Assembly: GCA_002633005.1 (NCBI GenBank)
Contig: NMRA01000210.1
Span: 311,653-375,652 of the forward strand
Length of the DNA stretch: 64,000 nt
Direction: 5' to 3'
DNA from: Phoronis australis
Lineage: Eukaryota; Phoronida; Phoronidae
Part shown: positions 47,601 to 57,900 of the stretch, in pieces
Layout: the number at the start of each line of letters is the position of its first letter
How positions within the stretch are numbered: the stretch's first letter is position 1
Notes under the pieces: model-generated
What the model was told of the DNA's origin: nothing
The model's input: the letters and a program-made list of their open reading frames with translations, nothing else
Database searches by the model: none
Position numbers and translations under genes: made by a program

Positions 47601-48785
47601 TCTTGCTGACAAGGCTTGACAACCTCAATACGCATTTGACAAACTGGGATTTTGCCAAGTTGCATGTGGCAAGTTGGTGTTATGCTAAGCGTCAACCCCT
47701 GTACAGCTGTACAGCTACAGAGCTAAAATCCACTGAGCTTCTGTGCTTATATTTGACTAAACACATACACTTGTCAATAAAATACCATCACTTCCTAGAG
47801 AAAACAGATGGATGAAGTTTTGAATAAACACTTTAAAATGTGCCATGAGCTTTAAATGACCAGCTCCACTCGTTCATTAACTAACAGTGAACATATATCA
47901 AATTTTAGCTGGTTACAGCATGCCAAATATTCGCAACTCTCAAAGGTGTGTGAACCACAAAACAAGATTGGGCATCGAAAACAATCTTCAAGCTCTGTAT
48001 GACGCCATATGAGCAAAAGTAGGTCAAAAGGTTACACAAACCCGTAACCGCCAAAACCAACATCACAAGACTAATTACTACTGCCTTCGAATACGAAAAT
48101 TTAAGACAACATTGAGAAACTCGACAACACGAATGTATTACTGAAAAACATAAATGTTTAAAGTGCTCAAGTATAGTTGTAATACGTAAAAAACAACTCG
48201 AATTACTCAGACACAACTCAAACTTCGACAAGTCGATGCCCTCGTGAACTGAACGATCAATAAACTTTTTTCGGTTTTCAACTCATGTCTGCACACCGAT
48301 GACAAACATCGACTTCTAAAATCGTTCATGTAGTTAAAAACTTTCGAGTAAACTCAAATAAAATGCAAAAAAATAACATTAAAACAAAATACTGTGGCGC
48401 TAAAATAATAAAATTCGGGCGCCAAAATTTTGAACGATTTCGCTTGACACTGTTTGAACGACGTGTCTGACTTACGTAGTTCGTTCCACATAGCATGATG
48501 TGTGGCAAGAAAACCCTCCCGAATAGCTTGTAGTATATCGTCATCGTTGTCACTCCAAAATCCTTCTCTAGACTTTATTTCTTTCAACAAATTATCTCGG
48601 GTAAACTTCGAAGCCTCTGGCCCGCCATGGCCGTCGAAGATGCCGAAATATCCGAATTCCATATCAACCATCGTTCCATTTTCAATGTCTTTTTCTTCAA
48701 AATGTACCGCGTACTCATCTTCCATGTAATGTCGATCGCCTTTCTCACTTCTAACCGTCACTCTAAAATTGTTGTGGCTCGACAT
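37568..48785 (-). CDS. PPM1D: PPM1D (Wip1) Ser/Thr protein phosphatase, complete 6-exon gene
   Basis: Six minus-strand exons (48785-48476, 45661-45483, 44495-44315, 41990-41788 or -41833, 41473-41234, 38671-37568) join in frame to 738 or 723 aa; human PPM1D is 605 aa, also in six exons. PP2C signatures are GDRHYMED (residues 16-23), the metal-binding DGHGG (51-55), [37 protein letters not shown] and RGLRADN. The basic loop [20 protein letters not shown] before [11 protein letters not shown] is specific to PPM1D within the PP2C family. The last exon encodes a 367-aa tail with an NLS-like KRKRTR and a Cys-containing end, RVCKTCA. The family removes phosphates from p53, ATM, Chk2, p38 and gamma-H2AX after DNA damage, and acts in the nucleus. 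Exons 3 and 6 are partly repeated by assembly. Confidence 0.94.
38141..38688 (-). repeat. Haplotype copy 1 of the exon 6 segment
   Basis: Matches 38690-39235; the junction is the single n at 38689. This copy is continuous with the 3' end of the exon. Confidence 0.9.
38690..39235 (-). repeat. Haplotype copy 2 of the exon 6 segment (truncated)
   Basis: Repeats the 5' half of exon 6 including its acceptor. It differs in a few bases, with GGNLPK in one copy reading SGNPPK in the other, and is cut off by the n at 38689. It continues naturally into intron 5 at 39236, so the intron-side junction belongs to this copy. Confidence 0.9.
39840..41065 (-). mobile_element. Degraded BCA-type modular sequence, mainly inverted
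   Basis: In PPM1D intron 5, reverse-complement boxes occur at about 39851 (gccactaggg), 39970, 40112, 40548 (gacactagggggcaca) and 40910, separated by module-like text such as catgaagatcc. One module at about 40320-40450 (atagtggcaattttattttt) runs in the opposite orientation, so the block is rearranged. Both ends are indistinct. Confidence 0.6.
41234..41473 (-). CDS. PPM1D: PPM1D exon 5
   Basis: Between TCATAAAG and CTAGTG|GTAGGT; 80 codons, phase 0. Encodes [20 protein letters not shown] and [19 protein letters not shown], containing the final metal-site Asp of PP2C enzymes (RADN). Confidence 0.93.
41788..41990 (-). CDS. PPM1D: PPM1D exon 4 (donor uncertain)
   Basis: Acceptor CCATTATAG, completing the Gly of SLG|D. 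Encodes [20 protein letters not shown] and [19 protein letters not shown]. Two phase-compatible donors exist: after ATG at 41788 (ATG|GTGCGT) or after AAA at 41833 (AAA|GTGGGA), a difference of 15 codons. The frame stays open beyond both. Confidence 0.88.
43000..43420 (-). mobile_element. Degraded BCA-type modular sequence, inverted
   Basis: PPM1D intron 3. Module-like text in reverse orientation includes aaaactaaagcggccaagag at about 43046, aaaatggcctacactagatg at about 43190 and ggggtgccacagtagttgaa at about 43350. Strongly diverged. Confidence 0.45.
43455..43965 (-). repeat. Haplotype copy 1 of the exon 3 segment
   Basis: Matches 43967-44474 and ends at the single n at 43966. It contains a truncated exon 3 (43965-43806) that lacks its acceptor and first codons. 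Confidence 0.9.
43967..44474 (-). repeat. Haplotype copy 2 of the exon 3 segment
   Basis: Allele-like copy starting with attattgtaagcattgtgca directly after the n. It runs on into the complete exon 3 and intron 2, so it carries the natural 5' side. Confidence 0.9.
44315..44495 (-). CDS. PPM1D: PPM1D exon 3
   Basis: Between TTTATGCAG and TTAG|GTAAGT; 181 nt, ends in phase 1. Encodes [20 protein letters not shown], the PPM1D-type basic loop, and [10 protein letters not shown]. The truncated copy at 43965-43806 is the other allele. Confidence 0.94.
45483..45661 (-). CDS. PPM1D: PPM1D exon 2
   Basis: Acceptor AATTTTCAG and donor ACAAAG|GTTGGA. Encodes [20 protein letters not shown] and [15 protein letters not shown]2C core strands. 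Its first two bases complete the Pro of ELP|KWPK. Confidence 0.93.
45862..46011 (+). repeat. 50-bp tandem repeat, 3 copies
   Basis: Units start at 45862, 45912 and 45962, each containing ttttaccattatatacaaat and acacggatattc(c/g)tggact. Intronic minisatellite in PPM1D intron 1. Confidence 0.95.
46440..46640 (+). repeat. Dispersed AT-rich repeat family, copy 4
   Basis: ggtcgtgttattgatgctat, tgtatacgtctttttgctaa and acatggtcacatgaccc match the ordered blocks of the copies at 28690-28960 and 34660-34865. Confidence 0.4.
48476..48785 (-). CDS. PPM1D: PPM1D exon 1 (start codon)
   Basis: ATG at 48785 begins [20 protein letters not shown] and continues to the PP2C motif [15 protein letters not shown]. 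The exon ends CTAC|GTAAGT in phase 1. The M lies only a few residues before the first PP2C motif, as in other PPM1D proteins. Confidence 0.93.
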
Positions 48786-51762
48786 TTCGTTCTTAGAACT
48801 TACTAAAATTCATCACAACATTAACTGTTCGCCCGAACGTTCACCACGGCATTCGTTTGGGCAAGTTTCCCTCTCAATTTTGATTGGCTGGATAACCAGT
48901 GACCTATTTTTGATGACGTAAAGTTTGGTTGAGTAAAAATAATAATCGCAAGCTACAACGTGATAAATCTTTGGTCGTCGTTGATTCACGCTGTAGAGCA
49001 TTTTCTAAAATATGCTGAATCAACAAAAATCAAATATTGGGAACCACCATCAAAATTTTTGGTTGATGCGGGTGTCACTAAAGACTAGATATCAGCTATT
49101 GGTGCTGACTGAGTCATAGACCGTCGGACTGGAGAACGAAATAGCCTACACCGGGAGAAAGCAACAACACTGAGCATCGTAATCGTGGTGGCGGAATGTG
49201 CGTATCCCGTATCCAGCGGTTTGTTTGATCTGACAGATCAATCGCCGGAGACTGAACGAACAGCATTTTCCTCTGCGATTTCATCAGTACTGATGCACAG
49301 TGTGGTCACAGGGGCGTATCCAGGATTTTGAGTTGGGGGGGCAGGACAGAGTATTAGCCATGATTTTGCTCGTCAGACATTCGCACCCCCGTACTGCCAA
49401 ATGGAATCTGGGAGAATTTTAGAGTGGGGCCACATGGCCCCCTTTGCTCCCCTCTAAATCCGCCACTGGGTCTTGAAACACGACGTACAGAACTCGAAGC
49501 ATGCCTATCCGTTCTACTTGCACTGCCAGTGGGACATTCAGTTCGTGCCACGCAGGTGTCTTTTCCGAAAAATCGATCATTACTACCGCATTTTGAGTCT
49601 CATTTTATTTACCTGGCTTCACCCCTCAGTGGATGCCGAATATGCGGCACCCGGCCACAACAGAGCGCACGTAGACGCGCTGTTCATTTTCACTGATCTA
49701 GCCGTAGCGCCGGCCGTAGTCGAAAGTTATCGTGTAGTGATCGAATGAGGACTAACGTAGTCCACTGATGCACTTAGACCGACACAGTGACACTGTATTT
49801 TTTTACATAGTTTTACTCTCCGCGGCCGCAAACTGAGTGTCATAAGTGGTTGCTTCAAAAGTGAAGCGTTGCCGTCTGCACGAGTCTGTCCATTTAACAT
49901 TATGAGTATTCGCACAACTGGAGGCCGCCTGGGTGTAGACTTCGGTGCCCGGTTGCACGAAACAGTCCCTAATAGGGATTCTAAGTTCCGTAAAACCTAA
50001 GGCGTACTTATTCTTGGCTTGTGAAAACATGCATTGCCCTTTCATTGTTTTAGTTTCATTACTAAGTCAACTTTTGACTTAAGTCGAAGGCATTGGCCTA
50101 TGAATTGTGAACTCTACGGAGATTGTCAATATTATCGAAAATAATTAGGGCTTATCTTTTCATGCAACAACCCCACTGAGTTCCTAATTATTTCCGATTA
50201 ACTCTGGGTTCGGTTTTTAGTTATATTATTAGAAAATGTCATTAATGAAAGAGGAGCTCATAATAAAGATGAAAAGATCTTCATAGTGAGACGTTTGGGA
50301 ATTCTAATGAAGTAGTGTGTTAGTCGAAAATTATTGTTAGAGAAGAAATGTGCGTTTTTGTATCTTATTTTATTATCTTGCTGAGATCATTCGTCAATTC
50401 CCGTCCCGATATTTTGATGAGTGTCCCAGTAAGTGTGTGAGCGCGCAAAGGTGCATTTTGAAATACTGTGTTGATGCGCTGAGCAGTACACCACTGCAAG
50501 ACCTTGAAAGTTCTTAGAAAAATATAACAGGACTGAGATGGTTTTATTGGGAACTGTGGTGTTTTGTTTTTCCAGTACTCCCAAAGTAATTTGTTTTGCA
50601 ACTAGGCATTCTAAGTTGAGAAAAATGCCAAAATTGACTCTAAATCTAAAAACAGAACTAACAGCCGTTCAAGCGCAGCTAGTCTGACGATTTTACTGCA
50701 CATCTAAGGGTCTCTACATTGAGAACTGTTTAAGAACAAAAGAAGCAGCAGTTGAAAGAGAAATGATCGTTCTGTGGAGTACATGGTCAGTACGAGCAAG
50801 TTTTAAAGGTATAGAAAATGCATTCATCTTCCTGCACTGAATTATAAAAGTTACCTGTGGATAGCTTTGCAATAAAAAAGTTGGATTTCCTGCAGTAACG
50901 TGCAGCGATTTGCAGGTTGCTCGGTGAGATTTTTTTATTAAACTACGAATTAGTCATAATTTCAAAAATCATATTCATAGTGATTGGATGCCNCCCCCCC
51001 CCCCCTCCCTCTGCACGCTATTGGTTCCCTATGCCATAAGGACAACACCATTTCCAGACTGAATCCCGTTGGTCATGTTTGAAACACTACTTTCAGTATT
51101 TTTGTGACCAAACAACTTTTTGTCATTTTTTTTGCTCAGGAGGCGTTAATTGCTCTATCCTTACTGAACCAACACTCCTTTTCGATGGGCACTCAAATCC
51201 CCGGAGTCGCGGCATCGGCTCTGCTTTGAAAACTGACTGAAGAACCAGTGGTGTACTAGCGCGTGACTGAAGACTGGACGCGAGAACGCATAGAACTGTG
51301 TACTAAAGACGTAAATGTAGTTTTTATTTTCAAATAGTCAAGAGTACACACTCCACTCAAAATATTTTATGTCCTGAATCCGATTCTGTCCAGTCAGCCA
51401 ACTGACAAAGTCTTCAATGCATTACGAACCCTGGTTAGTTCCGACAATGAGTAACAGTTTGACAAAACATAACTTTACCCCCAGTGTCTTCGTCTGTAGG
51501 TCTACCTCGTTTCCTGCATTCATGAATTAACTCATATAGTCCCACTAGCTAGTCCAGCTGAGTCGGCAGGGATTGAGCTGGTGCCCGCAGACAAGTGAAT
51601 CTAGTTAAATCACGTGACCCAGGTAGTTTTGTTATTATATGATATTCACCTGGATGCTTTGTGTCGTGCATATAAAGTGTTGTATAATGATCGCCTGTGT
51701 GAAATGCAGAGGTAGCAATGAATGGAGTGGCGAGACAATGAACTAAGCATCTTATCGTTGAT
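48786..51762. other. Divergent intergenic region between PPM1D and the SLC6 gene
   Basis: About 3 kb with start codons pointing away from both ends, so both promoters should lie here. It includes one MITE (49309-49468) and a poly-C tract with an n (50991-51005). No core promoter elements were assigned. Confidence 0.5.
49309..49468 (-). mobile_element. MITE with CAGTGGCGGAT-type ends, copy 1
   Basis: 160 bp, inverted relative to the copy at 54206-54527. The ends are caggggcgtatccagg and the reverse complement of aaatccgccactg. The interior shares atttggca, gggtgcgaat and caactcaaaatcctgga with the other copy. Flanking ggtca and ggtct suggest a 5-bp target duplication with one change. Confidence 0.8.
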
Positions 51763-51906
51763 ATGGGTATTTTGGGCAACCTGCCGAAATGCTGTCTTGC
51801 GGAAAAGTCGGGGTCCGAGGCAGGGATCGTTTCGACGGCAATGGAAGACGAGCAAGGCGAGACTCCCGGAGACAGGGATAGCGGCAACGTAACTCCGTCG
51901 TTGAGC
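51763..51906 (+). CDS. SLC6 transporter exon 1 (start codon)
   Basis: ATG at 51763 follows an in-frame TGA at 51739. A second in-frame ATG at 51841 ([15 protein letters not shown]) could be the true start. Ends TTGAGC|GTGAGT in phase 0. Encodes an acidic cytoplasmic N-terminus. Confidence 0.75.
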
Positions 51907-54900
51907 GTGAGTGATAATGGCACAGACATAGGTGTTTATATGTTCTCCAGTTCACACTTGTTAAGCTAAAATTTTGAATTTTTTTCATTTTATTCAAAAA
52001 ACTGTGTGGATACCATTTACACCTAGCTGGTTCTTAGGTTACACCAATGAGCTCACCAACAAGTTGCTCACTGATCTACGATTTAGTGAACGATCAATAC
52101 TTCGAACTAACCGCTGTTGTTAACATTAGTCTCAGTGTAATTTTGAATTCGGATCAATCTCATAACCGAGGAAAGTGATCGAGTATGAGAAATCCTGAAG
52201 CAAAAATTACTAGACCCTAATGATGTGATTTGCACATCTGTAGGCCTATTACGGCTGGTCCAATAAATGACACAATCTTGCTGTCTTTCTGAACAGAATA
52301 AAACACATTCATGTGAGTACAAAAGTCGGTCAATTTTCGTGACCTAGTTGTCTTTTTTCTGAAAGTTTCATTGTCTTAGGTATTTACCGAAGGGAAAGCT
52401 TTATTTCGGTAGCGATCGATTAGCCTACAGGTTCATAACTCGGCATCAGATTTCTTTCGTGTTGCTGGTTTTCGATCACCCATATATTCTGGGCCTATTC
52501 CACCGGAACAGGGACTTACTGAAACGACAGTCGATGAAGATGACCGCGGTAACTGGGGCAGTAAGATCGACTTTCTCCTCTCCTGTATCGGGTACGCAGT
52601 GGGTCTGGGCAACGTATGGAGATTCCCCTATCTTTGTTACAAAAGTGGCGGCGGTAAGTAGCGTTTGACTGTGACAGCTTGGAATGACACTTGGCTGTGA
52701 ATTTAGACTACAATATATTTGCGGGAATTATGCCTATGTAGACGGTCTGCCGTAATTAGGAGTCTGCTGGCAGTGCTAGGTAAATGTAGAAATAGGTGAG
52801 CTCGAACTGGAAAAGGTAGCTAGAAACTACGAAATGCAATTGAATCAAATTGATAAATATTTTATGCCTTCAAATCATGGCCTTGCGTTATGACAACGCA
52901 GATGTCCATGTAAAACAAGTAAGAAAATATTTCGTTCTTTTGAAGATCGAAGTCAGTTTTGACTAAGCCACAATTGAGCTCCGCCCTTTGTGTGCTCCTC
53001 TCTTTTCACTAAACTTTTAGTACAAGATTTCTGACATAATTTTTTCACAGCCAGGCTTTCTCTAAAGTGGTCTGGCAAACAACGACCCACATGTAATTTC
53101 TGGAATCGTGCAGTCATTAAATGGACATTATGTTTTTACTCCGATGTTGCGTGCGGGGTACGCAACCTTCACTTTGATTGAGGCTGGTATAAGAGTGCTT
53201 TGGATACAGAAGCAATATCTTTACAATATTATACATTCAGGTAGTTGAGAACTGGTGTAAAGTTCATCAAGTCGACTGCATGCTGCTTCCCGTTCAGTAA
53301 CGCTGGGACCTCGCTAAAAAGCAAGACTGCAAGATTACGTGAGCTACTGCCATGTAAATGAGAATACATGACTTAGGCAAGATTTTAGCTAAGTCTTAGT
53401 GGAGGTCCGAGTGTTACTGAACGCACGTCAGGGCTGCAGGTTCACGCGCCGTTCGAGCTGAATCACTGCCTTAACTCAGTCTCCTCCCGGTCTCTGTCGC
53501 CTAAGTTCTACTGAACTATATAATTACCGAAAATCTGGCTTCAAAGAGGAACGACGGCACGAAGTGGCATCGGGCTTACGCCGGGAAAAGCACACGCGGG
53601 CGACTACTGATTGAGCAAGTGTCCGAGGACAAAGAGCAGACACTGCTGACGGCTCTTTTGGCCGTGTAACTGACTGAACCCAAGGGACTGCCATAAACGA
53701 CAGCATGTCCGCGCTCTCACAAAAGAAACTGAATAAATACCCTCGATCATTGTTCGTCACATCTGCCCCAATACACATATCGCAGATCACAGTCAGCACA
53801 AGAGAGGTTTCCACTATCGGTACCAGATGGCGTACACAGGCGCGGAGCAGCAAACACCAGGGAATAACTGTCATTGTCAAACGTGTCTGCTGAAAAATGC
53901 ATTTTGGCATTATTGTTGGATGGGATACATTTTTTGAAGTTATAGCTTTGGCCAGAACTATTGAGCAATAAAATCCGTCAGTGTTTTCGTGCTTAAGTCA
54001 TGCAGTGCCAATTCTCGCCGTTGTCTACCAGACATTCCCTAAGTGAGGGACTGTGACTGCATCATTTAAAGAGTGCCTTTGACTTCATTTACTCTGCCAT
54101 TTAGCGAATGGTATTTAGCTTCGCCATCAGAGCATTTGTCGCCAGGTGAACGAACGAAGCCCCATTTCAACAAGAACATTTTGCAATGTAAAAATTTTCC
54201 ATTCGCAGTGGCGGATTTAGGGGGCGGGGGCAAGGGGGCCATGCTTCCCCCCCTAAAATTCTACCAGATATCATTTGGCAGTTAGGGTGCGAATTGCTGA
54301 CTAGCACACACGCGCAACCAGGAGGGCTCGGGGGTGAAGAAACAATGCATAGGCCCTGAACAAACCCCGTTTGCCGTTTTCTTCTTTTTTTTAGTCAAAA
54401 GGTTCGCAAACCCAAAAATTAGAGACCCATGCATCCCTACATTTTAGGGCTGGGCGCGCGCATCTGCCTAAATTCTGGTTATTCATGTGCCCTCCCCCCC
54501 CAACTCAAAATCCTGGATCCGCTCCTGATTCGCACTCTGAAACATTTGCGTAGACATTTCACCAACGTGCTTAAAATCCATTGAAAATTAATGCTTTGTA
54601 TTTCCTGAGCTTCGGTTTGCTAAAGGGATATGATTTTACAGAAATCAACTCCGCTATTTTACATTGCTCTACTTCTTAAAATTGTTTTGTTCAATTATTT
54701 CCAGGCGCTTTTCTTATTCCCTACGTCATAATGTTGACCTTTGCTGGACTTCCGCTCTTTTTTATGGAGCTTGCGCTAGGACAGTTTGCATCACTCGGCG
54801 CCACCAAAGTCTGGAAAATATCTCCACTCTTCAAAGGTAAACGTTGGTCTCGCATCGCATCCAGCCTCTGTTAGCATTAGGATCTGGTGTACAACATTTG

Positions 54901-57900
54901 GTTCTTTATTGGTCGGTCAAGGGGGAATTTGACCGTTGTACTTAAATCAGCTGAACATAAGATTATGTTTTCACAATCTTTACTGGCATAACTTGATTCA
55001 TAATCTACGTTATAAATGCGGTTTGTGATCACCGTGCTGACTGTTCACAGTGTCAATGGTGCAAAGCATTTTGTTTACAGTACAACTGTGCTTCTTTCTT
55101 CATATCTCATGCAGGTTATCCAAAATGAAGAGCGTACAATTGAAGTCGCTGAGCAACAATTGAATATTTTTGTCTCGGAAAAAATACAGAGAAAGAACAG
55201 ACAATTTGAAATGTTGAAATACGGATACAAATCAGATCGAAGCTTAGTAAGGTTAAAAATCTGACCAAGTTGCCTGGTGTTTTGAGTTGTTCGCCAGGTA
55301 AACAGTACACCTTTTAATTGTCTTTGGTTTCACAATTCTCGTCTGCTGCTCTCCAGTGATTATTGTTTCTTACTATGTCCAGTTTTACAATGTACTTCAA
55401 GAGACGCACATTAACAAGTAGCAAAGCTTCGTAAACACATGCGTATTAAAATGCACAGCACCCAAGTGCTGATAGATGACAAGAGTATTTGTTATACGAA
55501 TGGAAAATATTGTAAATCAGTGATAATTTTATATAATTATTGTCAAAAGTTGTCAATAATCGTCAAAGAAAAGAAAATGCTTTGATCATGGAGTGAAAAT
55601 TGAATTTTCTAGAGATTCAGTTTGGTGATCTGCATTAGGCATTATTTACAGTAACAATATAAGTTGTGGCTCTTGATCGCGGTTATTGTCACATTTTGGG
55701 GCAAGTCTGAAAAAAACATAGCCTACATTGCTCAACGATGCAAACCTTGATCAATCGCGTTTTAGCTAAACTGTTGAACCAAACATTGGCTGCACGTAGA
55801 AGAATGGAATGCCATGTGAATTTGACAACTATTGCTTGACCATAGTGACAAACAGCATCCACATCACAGGCCAACCTACCGCAAAAAGATGACCAATCCT
55901 CGTTCCAATTGCCCTATTATTAACCATACTTAAATCTTCATCTACAGGAATCGGCTGGGCCATGGTCATCGTGTCCACTTTGGTCAGTATCTATTACAAC
56001 ATGATCATAGCTTACACCTTGTTTTACCTGTTCGCGTCCTTCGCCAGTGACGTCCCCTGGAAGCACTGTAATAATACGTGGAACACTGAACAATGCGTCG
56101 ACCGATTCAGTAACGGCACACGTGAGAAACGTTTAATTTTTCTATGTAACTGGATACCGAGCGGGTTAATTTGCTGGTATATTTATGTTTTCCTTTAGAA
56201 ATCACACTACATAATGCCAATTAATGTAGCGCCTATTCAGTTTGAATTTAGTGTATTGGTGCACCAAAAACTGATTCGATGTTCCTGAGCCCTTTTCTGG
56301 ACGATTACACTGAAAGAACATTTGATCTTCATCGTCTATGTGGCCAAAGGCATGTCCTTCATTTCTTCGTGTTCGGTTGACGTCCAAAAATTGTTACCAC
56401 ATAGGCGGGTTTAGAGCCCCCCCCCTCTTGGCTGCCCGGCAAAAAAATAAAACAGCAAGAGCGTAGGGAAATGTTGAGTTTATTAATTAACCCCGGTAAT
56501 TAAAATTATACGGCTGAAACGATTTAAATGTATGCAGTTTTAGTGTTGGGGGGGCTCAGATCCAATTTCAAGTGTCAAATTTGGAACACGGCGCAATCGT
56601 AACGGAACTATGGCTAAGTATAGGCTCTCCCACGATATCCCAGGCGACCGGCAGTGGCGCTACGCACTACGACTCCGTTTCCGTCGTCTGCTCCACTGTG
56701 CAATGAAGAAAATTACTTCATTTTTTAAAGAAAATGGAATCTGCGTGACGATGAAAAAACATAAGCTGCTGGTAAGATGTGAATTTAAATCGAAGCCTTA
56801 GTGAATCACTCAGAAACTCGTAATTCTCTCTTTGTCAAACCTTATCTTAAGACGATTTCCAAAGCAATGGCGTCATTATTGCCATCACAAAAAACGGATT
56901 TGGTCTTTTTGGCAATTGAAGACTATTTTAAATACAACAAATTTGTTACGAAATGATTGCACAAAATAGAAAACGTGTAATAAGCATTACAAAAAGAAGT
57001 TAGCGCGCAAACGCTGTGGACCATAAACAAGTAGGTCTCTTAGGGGTTAAAGCGTGGTGGTGATGTAGCAAAGCGCGCGCGCTGTATCCGCCAGGTCGTG
57101 ATTTCGCATCTGTGGTAACTGCAGCTTTTCTTGTTTGACACATTCTCCGTGTTCTTGTTTTGTTTTGTTTTTTTTTTCTTTTTTTTCCTTTTTTTCTTGG
57201 ATAATACTTCAGGAATCAAGGAAAATGCTTGGTTTTTAGAGGAAATTACAGAAAAATTTCCTGGACGACCTCCCCCCATTCGGTGCGATGGGCATCTACA
57301 ATCGTGCTTTCCCCAAATGTTAACAGACAAAATGTTGCCCCACCCTTGTGATATCCTAGATCCGCCACTCTACCAATAGGCTTACATTTGACCACGCCTC
57401 TGTAGCTCTGTAGACCACTCTCATACGTACACGTGTCACCCAGTTATCAGCCTGCTGTTTTAATGAAGAAATCGCCTTGTATTTCGTAGTTCCCATCTGT
57501 AACGACGAGGTTCAAATACCGTGTACAAACTACAGTAATCCCAACGCAACGACACCTTCGCAGGAGTACTTCGAGTAAGTTACAGAAATGTTGATTTTCC
57601 TCTTGAAGTGTGTGCCTGATATATTTTTCTTTGAAAAAATGATTAGATTCTAGTCACCCAGTCCTTGGTGAAGACATGCAAACGAAAACATTATCATTTT
57701 ATACCCATTCACTTACGAGAAGAAAGTCTTTTGTTGCGTTACACATTGACATTTTAATTTCACGACTTTGATACCGTAATCAACTGCTGGGGGAATTTGT
57801 CGTTTGCAATTTGTTAAAACCTTCGGTGTAAATTAAACGACACGTGTTGCTCAACGGCCAACCATAGCATCAGGACCGAGGCTGAAATCAGTAGTTGATA

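Noticed and set aside
53524-53910. 128-codon minus-strand open frame in SLC6 intron 2
   Set aside because: No recognisable domain, no splice context, and it lies antisense within an intron.
57020-57372. Third copy of the CAGTGGCGGAT-type MITE
   Set aside because: Only one end (gatccgccactct) is recognisable. The other end and a target duplication were not found.
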